Assembly: GCA_047602055.1 (NCBI GenBank) | Contig: JASGIG010000001.1 | Span: forward strand, 496,001-560,000 | Origin: JAODBQ01 sp047602055 | Lineage (GTDB): Bacteria > Actinomycetota > Acidimicrobiia > Acidimicrobiales > Ilumatobacteraceae | Length of the DNA stretch: 64,000 bases | Direction: 5' to 3' | In this document: positions 23,511 to 30,998 of the stretch, piece after piece | How positions within the stretch are numbered: the first letter of the stretch is position 1 | How the letters are laid out: each line of letters starts with the position of its first letter | Position numbers and translations under genes: made by a program | The notes under the pieces: model-generated | Told to the model about the DNA's origin: nothing | Database searches by the model: none | The model's input: the letters and a program-made list of their open reading frames with translations, nothing else

Positions 23511-25144
23511 CGTCGGTGTTGGACGACGCTGCGTCTCGGGCGGCGCCACCGAGCGAACGGGAGTCGTCGCGCTGGCCGACCGGCCAGGTGCTGCGGCCGG
23601 TCGGCGGCTTCGTCGTCGTCATCGCCGCCTGGGAGCTGCTCGCCCGCACGGTGCTCGACGGCCAGCACGTGCTGGCCCCACCGAGCGGCATCGTCCGGGC
23701 GATCGTCGACAACTGGACGCTGTACCGGCGCGCCGTCGTCACCACGCTCGGCGAGGCGGCCCGCGGCTTCCTGTGGGGCAACGCCGCCGCCATCGTGCTC
23801 GCCCTGTTCGTCGCCGTGCTGCCGACCTCCGAACGCGTCGTGCTGCGCATCTCGCTCGTCGTCTACTGCCTGCCGCTGGTGGCCATCGGGCCACTGCTGC
23901 GCGTCATCTCCGCCAGCGGCGACACGCCACAGGTGACGCTGGCCGCGCTCGCCGTGTTCTACACGACCCTCGTGCCGCTGCTCGTCGGCCTGCGCGCCGT
24001 GCCGCAGAACTGGGTCGACCTCGTGCACAGCTACGGCCGCGGCCGCTTCGTCACGTTCCACACGGTGCGGGCCCGCGCCGCCGTGCCCTACTTCGTCGCC
24101 GGGCTGCAGGTGGCCGCGCCGGCCGCGTTCCTCGGCGCGCTGGTCGGCGAGTACACCGGCGCCGAACGCGGTGTCGGCGTGCTGACGATCAACGCGATGC
24201 GCGCCCTGCGCACCGACGAGCTGTGGGCGCTGGCCGCGCTGAGCGCGGCCGTGTCGATGGCCGGGTACGCGCTGGCCGGGTTGCTGGGGCGGCGCCTCGG
24301 TGAGCGGCGGCCGTCGATCCTGCTGTCGGCGGCCGGCACCGGCATGCGCCGCAGCCGGTCGTGGCGCGCCGGGCGAGCGGTGATCGAGGTGCTGGTGACG
24401 ATCGCCGTCGTGCTCGTCGGCTGGTCAGGGCTGATCCGCCTGTACGACCTCAACCCGTACTTCGCCAAGCGCCCGGGCGACGTGTGGCAGGCGCTCGTGT
24501 CCGGACCGATCGCCGCCGGGAACCGCCACACCGTCTTCCACGCCCTCGGCGAGACCGCCCAGGTGGCGATCCCCGGCTACCTCCTCGGGCTGCTGCTCGG
24601 CGTCGCCGTCGCCGCGCTGTTCGACCTGTCGCCGACGGTGCGGCGCACGGCGACGCCGTTCACCGTCGCGCTGCGCTGCGTCCCGATCGTGGCCATCGCC
24701 CCGCTGCTCGTGCAGGCGTTCGGGCGCGGCGTCGGTGGGACGATGGTGACGGTGGCGATCCTTACGTTCTTCCCGACGCTCGTCGCCTGCGCCCAGGGCC
24801 TGCGCCAGACGCCGGGCCAGGTGCTCGACCTCTACGCGGTCTACGACACGAGCGCGCCGCGCACGCTGATGTCGGCGCAGCTGCCGGCGATGGTGCCGGC
24901 GTTCTTCGCCGCGGCGCGCATCGCCGTGCCGGCCACGGTGCTGGCGGCGACGGTCGCCGAGTGGCTGGCCACCGGCACGGGCATGGGCAACCTGATGTCG
25001 GTGTCGGCGGTGAACAGCCGCTACGACCTGCTGTGGTCGTCGGTCGTGGTGATCACCGTCCTGGCCGCCGCGGCCTACGGCCTGGTGGCGATGCTCGAAC
25101 GGTTCGTGCTGGCCCGCGTCGCCCCGGAGCAGTTGTCATGGTGA
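23507..25144 (+). CDS. Fused two-domain ABC importer permease
   Basis: 545 aa containing two complete BPD_transp_1 units in one chain. Residues about 60-270 have an EAA-type loop ending YFVAGLQVAAPAAFLGALVG; residues about 330-540 repeat the pattern with MVPAFFAAARIAVPATVLAA and VAEWLATGTGMGNLM. The halves are joined by a basic linker (GMRRSRSWRAGRA). Importers of this family normally use a homodimer of a single-domain permease or two separate genes, so this is a fused heterodimer. It would form the whole membrane channel with the adjacent ATPase and binding protein. It overlaps the next gene by 7 bases. Confidence 0.88.
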   Translation: MTSVLDDAASRAAPPSERESSRWPTGQVLRPVGGFVVVIAAWELLARTVLDGQHVLAPPSGIVRAIVDNWTLYRRAVVTTLGEAARGFLWGNAAAIVLALFVAVLPTSERVVLRISLVVYCLPLVAIGPLLRVISASGDTPQVTLAALAVFYTTLVPLLVGLRAVPQNWVDLVHSYGRGRFVTFHTVRARAAVPYFVAGLQVAAPAAFLGALVGEYTGAERGVGVLTINAMRALRTDELWALAALSAAVSMAGYALAGLLGRRLGERRPSILLSAAGTGMRRSRSWRAGRAVIEVLVTIAVVLVGWSGLIRLYDLNPYFAKRPGDVWQALVSGPIAAGNRHTVFHALGETAQVAIPGYLLGLLLGVAVAALFDLSPTVRRTATPFTVALRCVPIVAIAPLLVQAFGRGVGGTMVTVAILTFFPTLVACAQGLRQTPGQVLDLYAVYDTSAPRTLMSAQLPAMVPAFFAAARIAVPATVLAATVAEWLATGTGMGNLMSVSAVNSRYDLLWSSVVVITVLAAAAYGLVAMLERFVLARVAPEQLSW

Positions 25145-25978
25145 GCAAGCAGACCGACGTCGCAGCGGGCAAGCACGGCGACGGCGCCGCGACCGTGCGA
25201 GCCGCTTGGAACGACGACGGGGCGGTGGTGGTGCGCGGCGTGCTCGACGGTGACGCCTGCCGGCGGCTGCACGCGGCGATCGAGCGCACCCGGGGCCGGC
25301 CGAGCGAGCACTACGCCCGATTGTCGCCTGACGGCACCCCGGTGCTCGACAGCGACCTGTTCCGCTGGCGCGACGACCCCGACATCGCCGCCACGGTCCT
25401 CGGCGGCGCGCTGCCGGCGCTGGCCGCGTCGATCCTCGGGACCGCGCCGGTGGTGTTCGTCGAGGACCAGTGGTTCGCCTCCGAGCCGAACGCGGCGACG
25501 CCGAGCCCGTGGCACCAGGACGCGCCGTACTACAACATCGACCGCCCGTTCGTCACGCTGTGGGTGGCGCTCGACCCTGCCGGCCCGGACGCCGCGCTGC
25601 GCGTCGTGCGCGGCTCGCACGCCGGCCCGGAGTTCGCGCCGGTGGAGTTCGCCACCACCCGCTCGACGATCGGCGACGACGAGCACGATCGCCGTGCCGC
25701 GCCGCCCGCCGACCCGGACGCCGACGGCTCGACCGTGCTGCGCTGGACGATGGCGCCGGGCGACGTGATCGCCCTGCACGCCGGCGCGCTGCACGCCGCC
25801 GGTGGAACCGCCAACCCCGATGGCTGGCTGCGCCGCCTCTCGGTGCGCTACGCCCCGCCCGACGCCGCGCTACGTCGACCGCGGCCCGACGACCGCCGCG
25901 TTCTGGCGCATGCTCCCCCACGGCCTCCACGACGGCGATCTCCTGGCCTGCGACCAGTTCCCCCTGATCACCGTCTGA
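25138..25978 (+). pseudogene. Phytanoyl-CoA dioxygenase (PhyH) family oxygenase, frameshifted near the end
   Basis: The first 243 codons give a 2-oxoglutarate/Fe(II) oxygenase: metal ligands H126 and D128 in SPWHQDAPYYNIDRP, and a distal His in IALHAGALHAAGG. After APPDA the frame degrades. Dropping one base near 25867 restores RYVDRGPTTAAFWRMLPHGL and a stop at 25976-25978, giving about 279 aa. The Fe site is upstream of the break, but the C-terminal strand would be lost. It is coupled to the transporter, so it probably attacks the imported compound. One-base indel: decay or assembly error. Confidence 0.82.
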
Positions 25979-26026
25979 ACCACCGTGCAGCACCACCGCG
26001 CCACGGTGAGCGGAGCACAGGACAGT

Positions 26027-26445
26027 TCAACGTGCAGGCGGCCGTAGCTCCACGAACCCGGCCGCCGAGAAGTCGCCGTCGAAGGCCAACGCCTCGCGGA
26101 TGCGGTGGGCCTTCATCACCTCGAAGCTCGTGGCATCGACGAACGAGTACATCCGCTCGTCATGACGCCGGAGGAAGATCCAGGCGCGTCGCTCGATGTC
26201 GGCGGTGACGTCGAGCAATCGAAGCTCGTTCCTCGCCACGAGGCGATCCGCACGGTCCACGAAACCAACGGCGGCGGCGTGCCCGGCCTTGCGTCGCAAG
26301 TACGTCCAGGTCTCACCGATCACCAGGGTCGTGGTGCACACCTGCTCGCCCCGCGGAGCAAGCGGCGGGTCTCGAGTGCTTACCGATGCCGCTGATCAGA
26401 GGCGACACCGAACGCCACCCACCAGCTCGTGTCGGCGAACTTCAC
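26027..26445 (-). pseudogene. Decayed PIN-domain (VapC-type) toxin
   Basis: Reading from GTG 26445 gives VKFADTSWWVAFGVASDQRH, a PIN N-terminus with the first catalytic Asp. It then hits TAA at codon 22 (26380-26382), where GAA would continue HREALETRRLL. After LLRG a frameshift is needed to reach GEQVCTTTLVIGETWTYLRR (GET motif), which stays open to the stop at 26027 with SFVDATSFEVM. Two lesions in one short gene make this a real pseudogene rather than an error. Confidence 0.75.
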
Positions 26446-26531
26446 CCGTACACGACGTCGTCGATGTCGCCGGGCACGATCTCCAGCTCGTCGTCCTCGG
26501 TGAGGCTGTGACGTGGTCGCGTGGTCGGCAC
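26442..26531 (-). CDS. Small antitoxin remnant or partner of the PIN gene
   Basis: 29 codons from GTG 26531, ending in GTGA overlap with the toxin start. The acidic peptide (SLTEDDELEIVPGDIDDVVY) resembles the toxin-binding end of a VapB-type antitoxin. A DNA-binding domain is missing, so it may be the tail of a lost gene. Confidence 0.4.
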   Translation of the reverse strand: MPTTRPRHSLTEDDELEIVPGDIDDVVYG

Positions 26532-26584
26532 GCCACAAGTGTGGCACCGAGAGACGGTCGGTGCAGCACCTAGCGCTCCGGGTT

Positions 26585-27862
26585 TCAGCGGGCGACGAGG
26601 GGTGCCGGGTCGCTCATCAGGGTGCGGTAGTGGCGCAGGTAGCTGCGCTGGGCCGACTCCGAGGTGATCGGGCCGACGATCGAGCCGTCGGGCTCGACGC
26701 GGTCCTGCGTGCCCCGACCGACGTCGATCCAGGGCACCTCCGGGATGGCCAGGCCGCGCTGGGCACGCTCGAACATCTCCAGGTCGTCGGGCGTGCCGAA
26801 GTTGACGAAGTCCTCGTCGGTGCGCACCCGCAACAGGTTGACCTCCGGCCGGGCCTGGGCGGCGAACGTCAGATACATCACCAGCCGGGTGCGGTCGACG
26901 GCCAGCGGCTGCACGACCATCAGCTGGTTGCCGACGAAGATCAGGTTGGGGAACAACGAGACGTTGAGCATCGAGCCCGTGGCCAGGTCGAGGTCTCGGC
27001 AGCCGTCGGGCTCGGCCGACAGCTCGGCGACGATGTCGTCGGCGAACGGCATCGGCCGCATCGTCGACCACGGCCCCTTGGGGATGCCGGGCCGCTGGTC
27101 CACGACCATGTGCCCGTAGGGCAGCGCCCTGGCCACCATCGGCGTGCTCGCCGGGTCGCGGGCCAGCACGGTGGACACGTCGGCAGCGCGGCCGAGCACG
27201 TTGTAGGAGCGGTGGGCGAACGTGGCGTGCAGCCCGTCGGCGGCGTTGTCCCAGCTCAACTTCCAGTTGCCGCGGTACTCCATCTTCTGCGCGGTCGGCG
27301 CCACCGCCAGCTCGCCGCCGGGGTGACGGTCGATCAGCTCGTCGAGCCACGGGCGTGCCGGGCCGAGCCACTCATCGATCGGCAACGGGTCGGCGTTGAG
27401 CGTGGCGAACACGAAGCCGCGGTAGCGGCCGACGGCGAGGCGGCCGAGGTCGAGCGAGCCGTCGCCGTGGCCGGGGTGATCGCCGGGGAACGGCAGGGCC
27501 ACCAGACGGCCGTCGGCCGCGAACGTCCAGCCGTGGTACGGGCAGCTGAACCGCTTGGAGCAGCCGTGCTCGGCGGTGGTCAGCTCGGTGCCCCGGTGGG
27601 TGCAGCGGTTGAGCAGCGCATGGACCACGCCGTCGCCGTCGCGGGTGACGATCACCGAGCGACCGCCGAGATCGGTGGTGACGAAGTCGCCGGACGCGGG
27701 GATCTGGCTCTCGTGGGCGACGAAGCACCACGACGCGGCGAACACCTGCGACCGTTCGAGGGCGAACACCTCCGGGTCGACGTAGAGGCGACGGTGGACG
27801 CGGCCCGGCTCGACGAGCGCGTCGACGTCGAGCGGCGAAGCGGAAGCGGCGTCGGCGGTCAC
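26585..27862 (-). CDS. Rieske-type aromatic-ring-hydroxylating dioxygenase, alpha subunit
   Basis: 425 aa from GTG 27862, overlapping the beta gene as GTGA. The Rieske cluster is C87-T-H89 and C107-PY-H110. The mononuclear iron ligands are D209, H212 and H217 (ADGLHATFAHRSY). It would insert both atoms of O2 into an aromatic or related substrate, with electrons from a ferredoxin/reductase not encoded here. The operon order is aldo-keto reductase, beta, alpha, all overlapping. The substrate is unknown. Confidence 0.93.
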   Translation of the reverse strand: MTADAASASPLDVDALVEPGRVHRRLYVDPEVFALERSQVFAASWCFVAHESQIPASGDFVTTDLGGRSVIVTRDGDGVVHALLNRCTHRGTELTTAEHGCSKRFSCPYHGWTFAADGRLVALPFPGDHPGHGDGSLDLGRLAVGRYRGFVFATLNADPLPIDEWLGPARPWLDELIDRHPGGELAVAPTAQKMEYRGNWKLSWDNAADGLHATFAHRSYNVLGRAADVSTVLARDPASTPMVARALPYGHMVVDQRPGIPKGPWSTMRPMPFADDIVAELSAEPDGCRDLDLATGSMLNVSLFPNLIFVGNQLMVVQPLAVDRTRLVMYLTFAAQARPEVNLLRVRTDEDFVNFGTPDDLEMFERAQRGLAIPEVPWIDVGRGTQDRVEPDGSIVGPITSESAQRSYLRHYRTLMSDPAPLVAR

Positions 27863-28482
27863 AGCAGGAAGCTGATGTTGCGCACCCCGACCGCGAGGGC
27901 CGGCAGGACGATGACCTTCGTGCGCCGCGCGAGGTCGGCGCCGACGAGCTCGTGCACCTGGTGGCCGGCGAGCACCTCCACCGCGCCGACGCGGTGCTCG
28001 ACGAGCGTCAACGACGAGCGCACCAGCAGGCGCTGCGGGGCGAGGCGCGAGACCCACGCCTCCACGGTGCCGACGGTGCGCACCGTGACCGACGGCGGCT
28101 GCTGGCCCCAGGCCGTGCGCTCGCCGCGCCAGCGGACCCGATCGCCGAGGCGGCGGCGGTCGTCGAGCAGCAGCGCCTGGTCCTCGGCCGGATGGACGGT
28201 GGCGGTCAGCGGCACCCACAGCACCGCGTCGTCGGTCCAGCCGTCCAGCCATGCGGCGAAGCGGTGGGTGTCGAGGAGCCGGGCCTCGGCGTTCACCATG
28301 CGCTGGGCGGCGAACGTGGTGGCCGCATCGGCCGCCGACCACCGTTCGGTGTCGGGGTCGTCGGCCGCACCAAGCAGGTCGGCCAGCTCGTCGTAGCGCG
28401 ACAGGACGAGCTGGGCGGCCGGTCCGCCGTCGCGCTCGACGGCGACGCGCACGCTGGTCGCCTCGTCCTCGACGGTGATCAT
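27859..28482 (-). CDS. Aromatic-ring-hydroxylating dioxygenase, beta subunit
   Basis: 207 aa. SnoaL/NTF2-like cone fold: EARLLDTHRFAAWLDGWTDD is the family's helix, followed by WVPLTATVHPAEDQALLLDD and a C-terminal beta sheet (LLVRSSLTLVEHR). It has a structural role in the alpha3beta3 hexamer. ATG 28482 overlaps the aldo-keto reductase stop; its own stop overlaps the alpha start. Confidence 0.9.
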   Translation of the reverse strand: MITVEDEATSVRVAVERDGGPAAQLVLSRYDELADLLGAADDPDTERWSAADAATTFAAQRMVNAEARLLDTHRFAAWLDGWTDDAVLWVPLTATVHPAEDQALLLDDRRRLGDRVRWRGERTAWGQQPPSVTVRTVGTVEAWVSRLAPQRLLVRSSLTLVEHRVGAVEVLAGHQVHELVGADLARRTKVIVLPALAVGVRNISFLL

Positions 28483-29390
28483 GCCGGCGCCTCGGCGGCC
28501 AGGTCGTCGAGCTCGGCCCACAGCTCGTCCGGGATCGGTGCGGAACGCAGGGCGAGGTCGTCGTCGACCTCGGCGACGTTGGCCATGCCGGCCACGACGC
28601 CGAGCACGCCGTCGAAGCGCAGCGGGTGCTGGAGGGCGGCGGCGCGCAGCTCGACGCCGGCGCGAGCGCACGCCGCAGCCATTGCCCCGGCCCGGGCGAG
28701 CACGTCGGGTGTTGCCGGGGCGTAGTCGAACCACGACTCGCCGCCGAGCCGGGCGAGCACGCCACTGTTGAACGGGGCGGCGGCGATCAGCGGGACACCA
28801 GCGGCGCGGCATGCGTCGAGCGCGCCGACGACGCCGCTGCGGTCGAGCAGCGTGATCCGCCCGGCGAGCATCACCACGTCGACCAGCCCGGTCCCCGCGA
28901 AGCGTGCCGCCGTGGCCGGGACGTTGGTGCCGACCGACACAGCGCCGACGAGACCCTCGTCGCGCAGGGCGACCAGCGCCGGGAGTGCCTCGCCGACGGC
29001 CTGGTCGAGATGGTCCTCGGGGTCGTGCACGTGGGCCACCTCCACCCGCTCGCGACCCAGACGGCGCAGGCTGGTGGTGAGCTGGTCGCGGATCGCCGGC
29101 GCGGAGAAGTCGAAGTCGACCGAACCGTCGGCACCCAGGGTGCGACCGACCTTGCTGGCCACGCCGACCGAAGCGCCGGGGCGTTGCGCCAGTGCCGCGC
29201 CGAGGCGCTCCTCGGCCTCGCCGGCGCCGTACAGCGGGGCCGTGTCGAACCAGGTGATCCCGGCATCGATGGCTCGCAGCACGGCGTCGACCGCTCGATC
29301 TCGCTCGTTGCCCCAGAACTGCGTGGCCAGCGGCGCCGTGCCGAACCCGAGCCGCAGCGGCCGCAGTGCGTCCAGCGCCGAAGAAGACAT
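28479..29390 (-). CDS. Aldo-keto reductase
   Basis: 303 aa, a complete (beta/alpha)8 oxidoreductase close in pattern to L-fucose/D-threo-aldose dehydrogenases. The tetrad is visible: D49 and Y54 (FDTAPLYG), K80 (GVASKVG), His in VEVAHVHDPED. It would oxidise or reduce a sugar-like or cyclic alcohol with NAD(P). It is first in the operon with the Rieske subunits, so it probably handles the oxygenated product or its precursor. The start is set by a -10 hexamer 7 nt upstream. Confidence 0.9.
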   Translation of the reverse strand: MSSSALDALRPLRLGFGTAPLATQFWGNERDRAVDAVLRAIDAGITWFDTAPLYGAGEAEERLGAALAQRPGASVGVASKVGRTLGADGSVDFDFSAPAIRDQLTTSLRRLGRERVEVAHVHDPEDHLDQAVGEALPALVALRDEGLVGAVSVGTNVPATAARFAGTGLVDVVMLAGRITLLDRSGVVGALDACRAAGVPLIAAAPFNSGVLARLGGESWFDYAPATPDVLARAGAMAAACARAGVELRAAALQHPLRFDGVLGVVAGMANVAEVDDDLALRSAPIPDELWAELDDLAAEAPA

Positions 29391-29411
29391 CAGTTTGATG
29401 CTATCAAAGTT
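29391..29411 (-). promoter_or_regulatory. Promoter with overlapping operator TTTGATAGCATCAAA
   Basis: On the minus strand -10 TAGCAT (29403-29398) is 7 nt before ATG 29390 and sits in the exact centre of a perfect dyad TTTGAT-AGC-ATCAAA (29394-29408). A protein bound there would cover the -10 element. The plus-strand 9-mer ATCAAAGTT (29403-29411) is shared with the ABC operon promoter. Confidence 0.7.
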
Positions 29412-29426
29412 CGGATGGTCGCCCGA

Positions 29427-30254
29427 TCATGTCCGGCGCACCCGCTGGCGGCGCCCGTTGCGCACCTCACGAGCGCGACGTTGCGCCGGCTCCGTGCTCG
29501 CCGCCTCCGCTGCGCTTCGGCGCTCACCGCGCCTCGGATCGCTGACCGTCGATGTCCGTGCTCCAGTCGCAGCCAAGCTGCTCCCTGCGCCTCCCGTGCT
29601 CGCCGCCTCCGCTGCGCTTCGGCGCTCACCGCGCCTCGGATCGCTGACCACCAGGAGGAAGCGGGACCGCACGGTCCCGGCGTGGCGCCAGCGGTGGGTG
29701 TCGGACGTGCTGTAGATCAGCGTGTCGCCGGGATGCAGGTGGTGAGCGACCTCGCTGCCGTCGGTGACGACGTCGACGATCAGCTCGCCTTCGACCATGT
29801 GGATCATCTCGCGGCCCGACGAGGCGGCGAAGCCACCGAGATCGGCACCCGGCTCCACGACGTACTCGGCGGCGCTGAACGGCTCGTCGAGCGAGGTCAG
29901 CTGACGGCGCAGCGCCGGGTTGGCCGCGTCGGTGACCGCGTACACCCGACCGGTGCCGCGGCGGATGACGGTCACCTGGTTGGGCATCGGGCCGGCGAGC
30001 AACCGCTCCGGCGTGGTGCCGAGCACGCGGGCGATGGCGAACAGCGACATCAGGCTCGGCGAGGCGAAGCCGGTCTCGATCTGGCTGACGAACGGCACCG
30101 ACAACCCGGCGGCCGCGGCGAGGTCGCCCTGACGCATGCCGAGCGCACGGCGCCGGCGCCGGACGGCAGCGCCCAACCCGCGGACGGCGGTGGCGTCAGC
30201 GGCGACGTGCGGATCGGTGTCGCCGTCATCGGCTGCCGCGGTCGTCTTCGCCAC
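29427..30254 (-). CDS. XRE-family regulator with cupin sensor and repeat-encoded tail
   Basis: 275 aa from GTG 30254, with a strong GGGAGGAG ribosome site. HTH_3 spans residues about 30-85 (LGAAVRRRRRALGMRQGDLA, then SVPFVSQIETGFASPSLMSL). The cupin domain covers about 125-203 (VVEPGADLGG, MIHMVEGELIV, DTHRWRH). It probably senses a small ligand. Residues 204-275 are encoded by two HPR copies read in reverse and repeat SDPRRGERRSAAEAAST twice; they are not part of the family. It lies directly upstream of the Rieske operon promoter and is its best candidate regulator. Confidence 0.88.
   Translation of the reverse strand: MAKTTAAADDGDTDPHVAADATAVRGLGAAVRRRRRALGMRQGDLAAAAGLSVPFVSQIETGFASPSLMSLFAIARVLGTTPERLLAGPMPNQVTVIRRGTGRVYAVTDAANPALRRQLTSLDEPFSAAEYVVEPGADLGGFAASSGREMIHMVEGELIVDVVTDGSEVAHHLHPGDTLIYSTSDTHRWRHAGTVRSRFLLVVSDPRRGERRSAAEAASTGGAGSSLAATGARTSTVSDPRRGERRSAAEAASTEPAQRRAREVRNGRRQRVRRT
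29492..29645 (+). repeat. HPR elements, copies 4 (partial) and 5, inside the XRE-cupin gene
   Basis: Copy 4 (29492-29540) has only the long block; copy 5 (29554-29645) is complete with hairpin GCAGC-CAA-GCTGC (29569-29581). Both end with the same CGCCTCGGATCGCTGACC. They are antisense to, and read in frame by, the regulator gene. Confidence 0.8.
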
Positions 30255-30347
30255 TGTGCTCCTCCCAAAACCTCGACCGGCGGCGCCGCCAGGCACCTGC
30301 CGCCGAGCGTAGTGGCGCCGTGCGCCGAGCCACCGGGAGTCTGGACG

Positions 30348-30935
30348 TCAACCGCCGTCGTGCTGCACGACGAGGAACAGGCGCACCGGGTCCTCGCCCT
30401 CCACCGTCCAGCGGTGGGCGATGCGAGCGTCGTGCACCAGGCAGTCGCCGGCGCCGAGGCGTACCGGGGTGCGGCCCTCGAGGTCGACGCGCAGCACGCC
30501 GCCGATCAGGTGCAGCACCTTGCGGCCGTCGTGGGCGAACCACACGTCGAGGTCCTCGTCGGGACCGACGTGGTACTCGTACACCTCCAGGCCGTGGTCC
30601 TCGTCCGAGAGCAGCAGCCGCCCGACCGCCGAACCGGGCCGCTCGCTGGACGGCACCAGCCGCCCCTCGTCGCCGCGGATCACCTGCACGTCACCGCCGG
30701 TCTCGGCCGGCAACAGCGATGCCGGTGGCACGTCAAGCGCCTCGGCCAAGCGGTACAGCGTGACGATCGAGGGCATCGACAGCCCACGCTCCACCGCGCT
30801 GAGGAACGGCTGGCTCAGCCCGGCGCGCGCCGCCAGCGATCGCATCGACGTGCCCGACGACTGCCGCGCCCCGCGGATCGCCCGCCCCAGGTCGCGGCTG
30901 AGCCGATCCCCTTCGATCTCCAGTCCCGTCGTCAC
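30348..30935 (-). CDS. XRE-family regulator with C-terminal cupin
   Basis: 195 aa from GTG 30935. HTH: LGRAIRGARQSSGTSMRSLA with GLSQPFLSAVERGLSMPSIV. The cupin follows at about 105-190 (VYEYHVGPDED, LHLIGGVLRVD, ARIAHRW). It is a clean, full-length paralogue of the neighbouring XRE-cupin regulator and lacks the repeat-derived tail. It may control the enolase-superfamily gene upstream, from which it is separated by a 60-base gap that partly holds a PAL-D hairpin. Confidence 0.88.
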   Translation of the reverse strand: MTTGLEIEGDRLSRDLGRAIRGARQSSGTSMRSLAARAGLSQPFLSAVERGLSMPSIVTLYRLAEALDVPPASLLPAETGGDVQVIRGDEGRLVPSSERPGSAVGRLLLSDEDHGLEVYEYHVGPDEDLDVWFAHDGRKVLHLIGGVLRVDLEGRTPVRLGAGDCLVHDARIAHRWTVEGEDPVRLFLVVQHDGG

Positions 30936-30956
30936 GACGTGCTGCGCTCGCTCACA

Positions 30957-30998
30957 TCACGCTCGCCGAGGGCTGCGCCCCACGGCGCCTGCGGCTCA
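30957..30998. repeat. PAL-D element, copy 1
   Basis: CGCTCGCCGAGGGCTGCGCC continues to CACGGCGCCTGCGGCTC, with a GGGC-TGC-GCCC hairpin. A near-identical sequence occurs at 42009-42050. It overlaps the end of the enolase-family gene. Confidence 0.5.

Noticed and set aside
26380..26382. Recoded stop (readthrough) in the PIN toxin
   Set aside because: The codon is TAA, not TGA, so selenocysteine insertion by the local SelAB is excluded, and a second frameshift lies just downstream.
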